This document shows, in pieces, positions 1-10,869 of a stretch of 64,000 nucleotides of DNA; position 1 is the first letter of the stretch, and each line of letters starts with the position of its first letter. The translations under genes were made by a program, and so were the position numbers. Source of the DNA: Archegozetes longisetosus (Eukaryota; Arthropoda; Arachnida; Sarcoptiformes; Trhypochthoniidae); the NCBI GenBank assembly GCA_018873245.2, contig JAEMBT020000008.1, positions 9,837,172 to 9,901,171 on the forward strand, written 5' to 3'. The notes under the pieces were generated by a model. It saw only the letters and a list, made by a program, of their open reading frames with translations. It ran no database searches and was not told where the DNA came from.

Positions 1-879
1 AACTCGAGTTTATTGATCATTTCAATCATAATGATGCCAATCTCTATACTATTTGGTAACCACAGACCGAACATCGGGGTAAGAAATCTTTTCAAAATAG
101 AAATCTGTTTAGCAATTTAAAATTATTCTCAGAAACGAACAACAGAAAACTTTGTCCTCAAGTTAATAGGACAAATAGTATTATACAGTAACTAAATTTC
201 AAACTTTTATTTATCATCAAAAATTTTAAGATTTTAATCATTACTCAATAATTGAGAATAAATGCCCAAAAAATTAAAATATGAAATATCAGAAACTATA
301 CATATAAGCCATAAGACTAAATTTGATTATCACCAAATTTTTAATAGGTCGTCAATTTTAGGAATTTTTAATGTGTCTATAACTAAAAATTATAATAACC
401 ATATTAAATATTAAACTTAAATTTGACTATTTTTAAAAATAGACGAGTTTCTCATTAATTGCCTTCGACCTACTAGTCTTCATTAATGAAGTGATAAGTC
501 CTTTTAAATGTAATAGCACAACAATCAGACGAGAAAGAGATAAATCAAACAAATTAAAGCAGGTTTTATCGACTATTTTAAAAGCGACTTAACATAAAAG
601 GCTAATCTTTTCGAGAAATACACTAACAATTTATATATCGATTGTATGTAAATGATTAAATCGATGTTCGCTTTTTGTTGTGTAATAGCCTATTTATTTA
701 TACTTTTATAGGAACATAATAATCATTCACTTATGAATATGAATAATATACATAAATACTGAAAAAGGATAAAATGGAGAATAGCCTTGATCCGATCACT
801 AATTCAACTCCGATATTAGAATTAATTATAAGTATAAATTATGATATATAATAAATTAAAATTCTGTCTGTCTGTCTGT
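1..879. other. A+T-rich stretch, no gene recognised
   Basis: No coding exon, RNA gene or clear repeat boundary was recognised. The sequence is strongly A+T-rich and ends near a short (TCTG) run just before the inverted-repeat element that follows. Confidence 0.4.
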
Positions 880-1495
880 CGTCATACGGAACATAGAGTT
901 ATGCTATAGATACAATATGTTTAACACATTAGGATACAGATTTAAGGCCTCATAACTCTGAAACTAAATTATCGAATTTGATGTAAATTGCTTCATTTTA
1001 AAAACAAATATTCAAATTATTTGCCTTAAGTTTTCATCAATTTATCTCAAATATTCTCTGAGTTTTTGCAGTACAAAATTAAATTTTTAAGCAATTCTAT
1101 GGAATTCTTGTTATAATAACTATTGATTGACTTTATTAGTAAATATATTCCAGGTGAAAAATACAATAAATAATTACTACATAATACTCATCAAAATCGA
1201 AAAATTATTAATAAAATAAGTTCTGCAACAAAAATATTCTAATACCAAATATGGTTATTTGTATACTTACAAATTACAACCTTTAATTTATGTTCTCTGC
1301 TAAGTAATATGTATTCAGTCTTTATAAAAATTAAGTTAAAACACATTATAGTAAGAATCCCATGGAAATATTTAAATATTTAATTTTTTACTGCAATAAT
1401 TCAAAGAATATTTGAGATAAATTGATGAACATTTAAGGCAAATAATTTTGAATAATTATTTTTAAAACGATACACTTCCATCAGATTCCGTATGT
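880..1495. repeat. Inverted-repeat (MITE-like) element
   Basis: Two arms of roughly 95 bases are reverse complements of each other (about 975-1075 and 1388-1480) around a 310-base A+T-rich spacer. The best-matching part of each arm contains the word ATTTGAGATAAATTGATGA or its complement. A related word, CATACGGAA, occurs further out on both sides, so the element may reach 890-1490. No transposase is inside, which fits a non-autonomous foldback or MITE-type element. It sits just downstream of an ionotropic-receptor pseudogene fragment. Confidence 0.55.
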
Positions 1496-1534
1496 GTATC
1501 AAAATTTATGAAACATACTGTTTATCACATTCCT

Positions 1535-1850
1535 GTTAAGGGACAAAGAATTATTCTACACTAAAAATCAAACTAGTCTCAAATTTAAAAAATAAATTTA
1601 TGTATTCGGTCGATATGCCTATAATTCCTGTCCAGTCATTATTTTGATCGTAGCGCCGTATTCGCAGACTAAAGATTCTACTAAACCACAGCTCGAAAAT
1701 AATAAAAAATGAATTTCAAACACTCATTTTTCAAAACTTAATTTATATTTAAATATTAGGTCATTAATTATAAAAATTATCTCATAATTCGAATCAATGT
1801 TAGATTGTTATTCGTCGAGTACTTAAGCTTTGTCACTACAATCAGACAAA
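1535..1850 (-). pseudogene. Ionotropic receptor fragment (ligand-binding exons), decayed
   Basis: On the minus strand this matches the ligand-binding (S1) exons of the two larger receptor copies at 6.5-8.2 kb and 12.9-14.6 kb. Both the exon ending near the word LVE..EYG and the WTGI-G motif are recognisable, but they lie in different frames, so a frameshift has occurred between them. The acceptor of the next exon (near 1540) is preserved, and the coding then stops within a few codons. No downstream channel exons follow at lower coordinates. It is a dead copy of the cluster gene. Confidence 0.7.
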
Positions 1851-2959
1851 ACAATCTAATTTGAATATGAAAGTTAGACTAAGATCCCAAGATCCAATCC
1901 TAATGTCACCACATTGGATACGTTAACTTCACTTGGGCCTCAGGTAATATTGACACCTGAACACGATCCTAGGCCAAGCCACCAGGGAGCTAACCCAACT
2001 TTGTCCCTTTTAATCCTGGGGCCGCAAAATTGATATCATTCTATTCAGGTTTACGAGGTTTCCAACGATGTCATAAATTAAGTTCTAGGTTCACTGGTTT
2101 AGTTTTTATTGAAAGATTACATCACACTCAAATCTGAGATCAATTTTACGGGTAAATCGTTTGCAAATCCCGACGGGTATGTATTTGGTAAGGTTTGAAA
2201 GTTATGCTTGCGTCAAAGTTCTAATTCAAAGCTTAAACTAACAAACGAACTCTTAACTTTAGACAAATCAATTTACTAGCCAAAATTAATTTTTTGTATT
2301 TAATTTTCGAACAAGTAATCTCACTCGATTATAAGTTTTTGTTTTATATAGTTGGATATGTTCCTCAACAATTCAGTGCCAGCAATTCTACGCATGCAAA
2401 TTCAGCGCATGTTTGTTATCGATTCGTTTTAAGATAAGACGAAGACCATTATTTAATTAGATGTTCGTAAGTGAATTTTTACGAATAAAAGCATATAATA
2501 TAATATATACACGTTTTGATTATTAAAAATATTTTGGTTTTATTATTGATATTACATTATTTATAATAATATTCTTATTAGATATAAGTACTCTAAAAAC
2601 CTTTTCTTTAATTCAAATCAATTTAAGTAGAAATAAAGTTTTTGTAACCTATAAGTATTTTACTTTTAATTACTGGCTGAATTAAACCCTTTTAATAAGT
2701 TAAAACTTGTGTCCCGTGAATATCTATTAATTTAGAGAACTTCCCATGAAATGAATTGATTATAAATATTCAGCGCGCGAAAAAATATTCAAATAATAAG
2801 TTAAATAAAATCATAAAAACAACAGAACTTAACAAGTCTAATGAAGCAAAAATGCATTGAAATTTGAATTTTTAAAATTAATTAATAAATACAATAAAAT
2901 AAAAATATTTCAAACATTTGCGGTGAATTGATTACGCCGAATTGGCAGGCTACCAATTG
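1851..2959. other. Intergenic, short GC-richer patch
   Basis: No gene was recognised. About 1890-2040 is visibly richer in G+C than its surroundings and may be an old repeat, but no protein or terminal repeat could be identified in it. The rest is A+T-rich. Confidence 0.35.
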
Positions 2960-3290
2960 GGTATACAGACGGATATATAATTGTATATTTTCGATAATAA
3001 AAAGCATTCAATTAATAGTATCAATATTGAATATAAATATCCAAATATTATAAAATAGAACATGACTTTTGGGATAAATAGAGACTAATCTTAAAAATGA
3101 TTCGATTGCAGTTCCGACATATACAATTGGTATTATATTTTCATTATCTTTTAATTGTTGTAAAGTATTGATTCTCTCGATATCAGATCCAACTATTAAT
3201 TCGACTCCAATATGAGAATTAATATAAATACAAATGATGACATATCATAAATTGAAATAAATGGTTAATATTGTTGGTATATTTGGTACT
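2960..3290 (-). pseudogene. Ionotropic receptor fragment (channel exon), nonsense-mutated
   Basis: The minus strand reads through the same pore/M3 exon as the two larger receptor copies, including the motifs YINSHIGVEL and SDIERI. The conserved tryptophan before YVIICIY is TGA here instead of TGG, a stop inside the membrane segment. Around 2985-3050 a stretch resembles the last (C-terminal membrane) exon of the larger copies. The ligand-binding S2 exon is missing. This is a separate dead copy from the one at 1.5-1.85 kb, because the exon order would be impossible for one gene. Confidence 0.75.
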
Positions 3291-4339
3291 GAAGTTTTCG
3301 ATATTTGGAACGCATTTGTTATATATGTTAGTGCATATCAAATTAAATTATTTTACAACAAGTCTGATAAAATTTAATATGATTAAGAATAAAAATAGAA
3401 ATGAGTGTTATTGAAAGCAGAATAAATTTTTCATATATTGAATTTGTTTTTAGTGGAAATTTTAATCTCATTTCTTTACAGTTGTGTTGAATCAATTAAT
3501 TTGTTTCACAATAATATTGATCTTCTTTAAGAGATAATAAATGAATTACTTTTTGTATCGATTCGATATCATTTATATTGAAAATAAGCGTTATATTCTT
3601 ATTATTAATAATATTGAACGGGTTGGGTTCTACTCTATACATATAAAACCACAACATATAAACCTAAAACAACTAAAAAAATTAATCTTAAAACATAAAA
3701 CCGAAATAGACATAAACTCGAAAATATTATATCGGAGACACAAAATCTAAACCATATAATCGAATAATAAAATATCGATTGTAATATTAGTCGAATCAGA
3801 AATAACCAAAATTTTCGACAGTTGCTTATCGACAAGTCGACATATTTACAAGTGCTTATCGATATGATTAAAATACAAATAATCAGATTTAATCGGATTA
3901 TTATATATTTATTAACTATTAACTTATCTCAACTTTTATTAGATTTAACTGTTTCACATATTCCATACGTGTCTTTAATCACTTCTTAATATAAATAAAA
4001 TGTTAATCAATTATTTTAGTGGGAGTTTGAAGTATTGAATACTTCGAAATTATTAATGACTAACAATGTATATAAAGCAAAAGATGACTAATAATTTCAA
4101 TTTGTCGGAGTAATTTTATGTAAAAGTACACTTTATAAACTATTATAAGATTTCTTTAAAATTATTTTAGACTATAAGAACTTGGTTTGATAAGTTGTCA
4201 GTATATTGTTTTTCGACAATATATGTTTCAGTTTTATGTACATTTCGATGAAACAATGTTTCGGATAAAAAATTTTAGATTAAAAGAAACTTTCGATTTT
4301 AAAAAATTAGATCGTATGACTTAGACATTTTGTCTTTAG

Positions 4340-4475
4340 TCGTTTATTAGTAGACTCGAACGGGTTATAGTCATTTGCCTGTGCAGCTATAAACACAAGC
4401 TTAACCTCGTTTTGCTCTGAAATATCTATTTTCTACTTTATGTCTACTTTCAATACAGCCAAATTCAAAGAAATA
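4340..4475 (-). pseudogene. Ionotropic receptor fragment (C-terminal exon)
   Basis: The minus-strand translation resembles the start of the last exon of the intact receptor copy: a VDxxxKI segment followed some 30 residues later by NDYNPF, matching NNYEPF and NNYNPF in the larger copies. One in-frame TAG interrupts it. It is the third dead piece of this family in the first 5 kb. Confidence 0.6.
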
Positions 4476-4839
4476 CTAGATTGATCTCTTGCGAATATCA
4501 TATGGTTGATGAATTCATTTTCAAATGTATTATGTAAAAAATTTACAAATAATAATTTGCAAAATATCCTTTATTCCTACGAAGATACAAACCTCAAGTC
4601 TTGAGATCATTTTACTTAAATATATGAATTATATTACAAGTTGAGTCAAGTACATCTTCTTTGATCCCCGTTGCGTACATACAGTATATGGAAATATCTA
4701 AATATGAAGATATAACAATCAATAAAATCAAACATGGTGAATGAATTTGAACCAATTTCAGTAATAAGGTGCACAAACTCCCCCAATTTCTAAATATCCT
4801 TGCAAGTCTAATAATTGAGCTAGTTTAAGAAAAATAATC

Positions 4840-5560
4840 AAATTTTATTGAGAACAAAATATTTTTATGATAAATAATAAAATATTCATGAGATTAATAT
4901 CTCGTATAACCACGAGAAGCTTGTCGCAAAGCCTCTAAATGCCTAGGCATAGATTCCACTAGGTTAATGAACTGCTGCCAAGAAGAGTCACACATCTTCT
5001 GGTGGGCCGATTCCAGAGCTGCCAACAAATCTTTTGAACTTTTTGTTCATGAAATCTTAACAAAAAAGGTTTATGTCAAGTTTTTGGACGAACGGGTGCT
5101 CCTCTATATTAAGTGCAATTTTGATGACGGGAATGCTCTGCTCCTTGATAACAACCACCCGAACCATACATAAAATTTTATTAAAGATCAGATCACAATA
5201 AATATCGGACCAGTTGAAGATTTTGTAATTCCACACCTGAGGTATTGATAGAATTCATTTAAAAATAGTATTTAATCGAATTTTCAGACTTTCCCCGGGT
5301 CTAAATCCCGATGAAATTTTCGGGTCAATGATAAAGTATTTGGTTCGCAGTGAAAGACCAGTCATAACATCAAAAGATTTGTTGGCAGCTCTGGAGTCGG
5401 CCACTAGAAGATGTGTGACAGCAGTTCATTAACCTGGTGGAATCCATGCCCAGGCTTAAGAGGCTTTGTGACAAGCTTCTGGTGGTTATACGAGATGTTA
5501 ATCTCATAAATATTCTATTATTTATCATAAAAAAATCTTGTTCTCAATAAAATTTATGGG
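4840..5560. mobile_element. Tc1-like transposon remnant arranged as a hairpin
   Basis: Bases about 4840-5045 and 5380-5560 are reverse complements. Each arm encodes the C-terminus of a Tc1-like transposase: the minus strand at 4900-4980 reads a tail with SMPRHLEAL and a final GYTRY before the stop, as in Tc1-type enzymes. The plus-strand arm carries the same tail with small deletions. The two tails face away from each other, so the element holds an inverted duplication of its own 3' end. Confidence 0.75.
5068..5480 (+). pseudogene. Tc1/mariner transposase fragment
   Basis: The plus strand encodes a partial DDE/D transposase. The segment ending NFDDGNALLLDNNHPNHT corresponds to the second catalytic aspartate region of Tc1-type enzymes. 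After a stop and an unrelated insert of about 60 bases, PGLNPDE matches the following SPDLNPxE motif, and the reading continues to the C-terminal region. The N-terminal DNA-binding domain and first catalytic aspartate are missing, and stops and frameshifts are present, so it cannot make an active enzyme. Confidence 0.75.
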
Positions 5561-6165
5561 TGAATCTGGGCTAATAGGTCTAAAGGGGTTCTCGACCTTC
5601 CACCTCCAAGTGTGATATATCATTGGATTCAGTTCGTCAAGCTGATCATTTTGATACTGCACTTGACCACTTTTGATCCGAACCTGACCAATTCTGGACA
5701 ACTCCCGACGGGAGTGACCGACCCCGCCAAGTAATATATCATCGAACTCAGGAAATCGAACTGAACATTTTGATACCTCACTTAGTCAATTATCTCAAGT
5801 AGTTCTCGAGATATCCATCATTGTTTCGTTTAGTACCTCGTAATGGATAAACCTGGATTCTCGAGTCGTAAGCCAAACAAACCTGATATAAACTAAGGGA
5901 GAATAAGTTAGGTCGCTTCGCGACCTAACCTATAATAGCTTAGTTTAAATCAGGTTTGGCTTGGTTTACAACTTGGTAAAGCCAGGTTTACCCATTTCGA
6001 GGGGATTAGGTCTTGGTGGCCAGAAGTGGTCAGGTTCGGGTTGGAAGTAGTCAAGTGTAGTATCAAAATGTTCAGCTCGACCAACTGAATCCAATGATGT
6101 ATTACACTTGGACGTAGGGGGTCGGGAACCCCCTTAGACCCATTAGCCCGGATTTACCCAAATTT
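5560..6165. repeat. Foldback element, ~600 bp palindrome
   Basis: Left and right halves are imperfect reverse complements over most of their length; for example 5563-5700 pairs with about 6015-6165. The centre, near 5910-5932, is a perfect stem of ten base pairs, GTTAGGTCGC, around a three-base loop TTC. The outer part contains GATATATCATTGGA, related to a motif seen elsewhere in the window. No coding potential was seen. The sequence would form a long hairpin if transcribed or made single-stranded. Confidence 0.75.
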
Positions 6166-6506
6166 ATTTTTCTTAAACTAACTCAATTATTAAACTTGCA
6201 AGGATATTTAGAAATCAAGGGAGTTGTGCCCACCTTGTTGCTGAAATTGGTTCAAATTCATTCATCATGTTTGATTTTATTGATTTTTATATCTTCATAA
6301 TTAGATATTTCCATGTACTGTATGTTCAATTAGGAGCATGCTTAATAATCTAGTAGTTTCATAAAGAGGACGAGAACCGTAGCACAGTGATTAATTCAAA
6401 CTTTACAATTAAAAATTTAAAATTGATTCAAGAACCATAAGAATAACATTTATTGACTCAGTTATCGCAGATTAACTAATTCGAAAAGTGAATAAAATTA
6501 TTTATT

Positions 6507-8178
6507 TCAATTTCTGCGACACTGCCTCTCACTGATAAATGTCAACAACGAACAAAAGTATCCAAAACTAATCAAATGAAACAATACATTAAAATTTAAT
6601 AAACTAAATGGCTCATAATTGTTTGAATGTTTGGTCGGTGATCTATAAATACAAGTATTAACTTTACTATCATTTGAAATTTCTATTTTGCACATTGTGT
6701 CGACTTTCCAAACATCCAATAATCCGTTTGTTATTGTGTTCGTAACACTAAAGACAACACAGTTTATCAGATTTTATGTAAGAAATAACTTTTAGTAAGA
6801 ATACTTGCATATAATTTATTCCATCCCTCAAACTTTTTTCTAAATTCTTATTGAATCCAAGAGCAATGGGAGTATCAAGAAAACTATCGGGCGATACGTA
6901 AAGATTCAAATGTGTATTAAATTGACAATAATACTGTTTAATCCAAAACACGTCAGCTCGACATCCAAGTAATGCTATTTTTCCACTACCAATCAATGGT
7001 ATTAATTTTGAGTATTTATCAGGTGATTCGACTATAGAATATTCTTTATTATCGTTTATTCTTCTCCATATTCTTATATTTTCTTCGAGTTCGCTATCCT
7101 TATAGAATGATAAATAATTTTTCTCGCAAAAAATTCATTCAACACAAAAATCTTTGCTCTATCATACTGAGAATATATTTGAGAAATAAATAAACAATGA
7201 CTTACTTTGAAAAATGTTTCAATAGAACCTCCGGAATATATGACTGGAAAAATGTTTTCATTATTCGATAATTGACTTAAAGTATCGATTCTCTCGATAT
7301 CAGATCCAATTATTAATTCGACTCCAATATGAGAATTAATGTAAATACAAATTATCACATACCATAAATTGAAAAATAATGTTAATATTGTAGGTATGTT
7401 TACAAATGAACTTTTTATGTTAGCTAAAAATTGAAAGATTCTGTTAGATAGTAGTTGAAAATTCACACAAATACATACTTTGGTTGATTAAGATTCTGAT
7501 CAAATTCCAAATATCTAAAGATCGGTTATATTTCTTATTTGAAATGTGTTTATCATTGAGTTTTAAATAAACTCTATTAAAAATAAATATAAATATCATC
7601 ATAATTATAATTAATATCCAAATCGACTTTTCAACATTCATTAAATAATCAGTTATTTTGTTATTTCTCTCTTCATTAGTGTTAGTTATTATAGTATGAG
7701 GATTCATCGTTATTATTTCTGAATAAGATATAACTAGAGATCTTTCATAAGTCACATCGAGTGGAGTTAGTGATATATCACATTCCTGTTAATTGAATCT
7801 GAATAACAATTCATCTAATTTACATTAAAATAAATAAAAGTGAAATTTACATTTCTGGCTAACATTCCTACAATTCCCGTCCAATTACCTCCATTTATAG
7901 AACCATATTCGTGGCCGTCTGATGGTTCAACTAATTCATAGCTTCAAACCAATCAATAATTAATTACTAAACATTTGAATTATAAATAATTACCTGATAT
8001 TCAAATATTTAGTCATTAATTTTAAGAATTCCCTCATAATTCCAATCATAACTAACTCACCGTTATTCCCAATTTTCACTTGTGTCACTGAATTAGACTA
8101 AAAAAATATTATTAAACTTTCAGACATCAGTTTTTAATCAGTTAAACTTACAGCTACTAGTGTAACTTTTAGATGCAT
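6507..8178 (-). CDS. Ionotropic receptor (IR) family protein, copy A
   Basis: This is probably a chemosensory ligand-gated channel of the IR/iGluR family, acting in the plasma membrane. Seven exons give one frame of 433 residues: 8178-8152, 8097-7994, 7941-7851, 7785-7479, 7423-7206, 7122-6809, 6747-6507. Visible motifs are VEPSDG and WTGIVGML in S1, PLDVTYERS before M1, a hydrophobic M1 (SIWILIIIMMIFIFIF), the pore/M3 region with YVIICIY, IETFFK opening S2, SPDSFLDTP later in S2, and a C-terminal membrane helix. An amino-terminal domain is absent, as in divergent IRs, and the first exon start is uncertain. The sixth intron uses a GC donor (GCAAGT). A tandem paralogue lies 6.4 kb upstream in transcription terms. 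IR identity is confident; the ligand is unknown. Confidence 0.82.
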
Positions 8179-8229
8179 TTCACTTAAAACCAAACTTCTT
8201 GATTGAAACTTTTGAGCAAAGGTAGTTCA

Positions 8230-9371
8230 TATCATTCTTGTTAGAGTAATAAAAATAATTATTTAAGTAAAAGAGTATTTGCTCTCTTATATCGATTCAA
8301 TCTCACTCAAGTTATTTACTCAATGCATAAAATATTTATTTATTGTGACACAATTACTCAACAGCTTTCGAGAAATACATTAAGAATATGAGGCACAATT
8401 CATATTTATTTCAAATTAATATCAATGATTGGTGTAGCGTTGTATTAAAATCTGATTGATATACATTAAATTTATTAATTTTAAGCCAGCTTAAGCTTCG
8501 TCAATGAAGAGTCAAATTACAATATTTTAGCGTGTTATATTATACTTGTCCTGTGTTACCACTCTTGGTCTACAGAAAATAATAATCTCCGAAAATTGCA
8601 AGAGTCCTCACTTTGCTTTAAATTTGATTATATTCTAATAGTTAATCAAATTTTTGATATTATTAATCGTGATCTCATCTCGGTCTCGCATTTTTCAAAA
8701 TTTTATATTTCATACCGTCTCATCTAGTTGAACCTCTTGTCTTAATTTGATAACTACTGATTTTCTATGAATTAATAAGTTATTTGATCTGCGTTAAAAT
8801 TCTTCAGTTATAAAGTATTCGTTTAGTTTCATTTTTACTCATTAAATGTGATTTTATGTCGTTTAAATTATAATTTTTGCTCACAATCAACTTTTTTATC
8901 TTCGGTGAAAAAATTTTCGTTTAATAAACTTTTACTAACTCGTTTCATTTCCTCTTGTCAATCTTACGACATACTCGTCTTTTCTCATGAGAATATTTAA
9001 TGCATTTCACGCAATATCAGACTCTCCGTGTTGGAATTTTCAATCGAACTAATTATTATGAATAATAACTATAGTTTTCTCTCATTTACTAAAATATAAA
9101 TACTTTGTGTATACTGACTGATATTCGCTTTTGTTAAACACTATCTCTTAGTTGAATTATTGATAAATATCTCAAATGAAAATTACATTGAGTGAAGAAT
9201 AAATTTCAATTTAATATTGGATTAATTAATGTATATCAAAATTCGACGTTAATCTACAATTTCTGCTCACGCTTTTTATTTAAAATTTAAAGCTCGAACT
9301 TTATACAAAACAAAATGCTTTGATAAGTAAGACGAAAGGTTTTAGAGTTGAAAACTTATTTTTATGATTAT
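8230..9371. other. Intergenic, nothing recognised
   Basis: A+T-rich sequence between the receptor gene and a transposon terminus. It presumably includes upstream sequence of receptor copy A. No motif could be supported. Confidence 0.4.
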
Positions 9372-9530
9372 ATACACTACCGCTCAAAAGTATGGAAATA
9401 AGTGTAATTGACTCGATGTCTTGCCTTTGATTGAACTTAATAATTACCAAGTCAATTTTGGTGAACCTTGTTTTAGATCAAGAAGCTATATCTTGTGATT
9501 CGAATGATATAGAGATATAAAATAATTTCA
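9372..9530 (+). mobile_element. Terminus of a Tc1/mariner-type element (relic)
   Basis: The sequence begins TACACTACCGCTCAAAAGTA, the kind of terminal repeat carried by Tc1/mariner elements. About 150 bases are closely related to a second terminus at 49433-49565, including the inner word ATTGAC.CGATGTCTTG. The rest of the element could not be followed, so only one end is annotated. Confidence 0.6.
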
Positions 9531-9937
9531 GATTTTCAGTTAAGTTATAGACAATCAAAAAATTCTTCACTTATTCATGCGGTCATAAAAAAGTAAATAT
9601 TTGTTTTGACTGAATCAAAACGACAGAAAAGTAATTTTACAATTCTTTAATATTAAAATAAACCGAATACCAATTGAATAAAACATTCTCAAGCGAGGTA
9701 TATTGATTTAAAATCAAATTTGTGAAAAACGGCTTGATTACGAGTATTTACCGAAGCCAAGCGTCCTTAGATGATTCGAATAAGTAATGAAGGCGAGCAA
9801 TACACATGTATCACACCTCAGTCGAAATGATGGAATTCAGTCCCTCATGTGCTTATAAGATCGTAAAAAGATCAACACGTTCGGAATAGATCGTAGTTTA
9901 ATAAGAAGTGGTCAAATACTATGTACGAAAAAGCGAG

Positions 9938-10428
9938 TATATGCGCGCGGGTGAACCACTCAGCGGTTCGGGTCGGGTCAGTTCCAGTTTCTTAAAAAAT
10001 CTCGGTTCGGGTCTGGTCTATTGCTTAGAACCGCGGGTTACCGCATATTCATAAGATTCAGAACAAGAGTATAAAAAAGACGAAAATATCAAAATGTATG
10101 ACTTGTTGAATGAATAGATTTCTGATTATGTTAGTATCATATTACAGAATGCATTGCTTTAGGTTCAACTGTTACTTACAATGCTTTACATTTCAAATCA
10201 TTTTCTAAAAAGTATAGAAACCTCAAAAATAATTGGAAATAAAGTGTAATTAAGATAAATAACTAATTGAAAACAGTGTCATTCATCAATGCCATTAATA
10301 GTTTGAATGTGAATTAATGTTTCATAAGATTGTGCTAAAGTTTCAATTTTATATAATTGTAGCGGTTCGACCCGCGAGTAACCGCAGTTCGGGTCGGGTC
10401 GCATGAATCCATGACCCGCGCACCTATA
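9938..10428. mobile_element. hAT-type MITE with perfect 8-bp target duplication
   Basis: The element is 491 bases long, flanked on both sides by the identical octamer AAAGCGAG (9930-9937 and 10429-10436). Its ends are inverted repeats: TATATGCGCGCGGGT at the left and TATAGGTGCGCGGGT as the complement of the right. Subterminal GC-rich words (CGGTTCGGGTCGGGTC) repeat near both ends. An 8-bp target duplication with short GC-rich ends is typical of hAT elements. No transposase is inside, so it depends on another element. The intact duplication suggests a relatively recent insertion. Confidence 0.85.
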
Positions 10429-10535
10429 AAAGCGAGCTAAAAATAGAATTGCAGCAAATATAGCAAAAAACGAGAGAATCGCGGCTAAAGAAATCAAACG
10501 TCTGCAATCCGTGGATATCAATTGCAGTGAATCTA

Positions 10536-10860
10536 CAATTTAGCTACAATTAAGAAAAATGCATTTTTAGTGTGATACCAGAGGCTGAAACACATCTCTA
10601 AACCGTCAAAGAAGGCGAGCATTTTGTAGTAACCGCAATATTATCTTAATTAAACCCTTTTTGACAATTTTTCAAGAAATTAATTTTGATCGATAGGGTA
10701 TATTGATTTAAAATTAATTTCTTCAAAAGTTGTCAAAAAGGGCTTAATTAAGATAATATTGCGGTTACTGCAAAATGTTCGTCTTCTGTGATGGTTTAGA
10801 GATGTGTTTCGGCCTCTGGTATCCCACCAAAAGATTGCATTTTTCTTAATCGTAGTTAAA
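10536..10860. repeat. Near-perfect 325-bp hairpin
   Basis: Bases about 10536-10690 are a close reverse complement of 10700-10860, with only a few unpaired bases at the centre near 10695. The arms include TTGCGGTTACTGCAAAATG and its complement. There are no terminal motifs that identify a family and no coding sequence. A related word (TATTGATTTAAAAT) also occurs near 9705, so it is probably part of a dispersed repeat. Confidence 0.7.
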
Positions 10861-10869
10861 TCGTAATCT

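Larger units (their letters stand above)
4679..6330. mobile_element. Nested composite element with ~150 bp outer inverted repeats
   Basis: Bases 4679-4830 are the near-exact reverse complement of 6166-6330, giving outer terminal inverted repeats of about 150 bases. The outer element has two things inside: a hairpin made from a Tc1-like transposon (about 4840-5560) and a second, unrelated foldback (about 5560-6165). Inner units fill almost all the space between the outer arms. It may be one large multi-layer palindrome that grew by insertion of later elements between earlier arms. No intact transposase gene remains. The outer family was not identified. Confidence 0.7.

Noticed and set aside
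4967-5067. First part of a 68-codon open frame starting at 4967
   Set aside because: This part is the antisense of the Tc1 C-terminal arm. Only the later part (from about 5068) is transposase-like.
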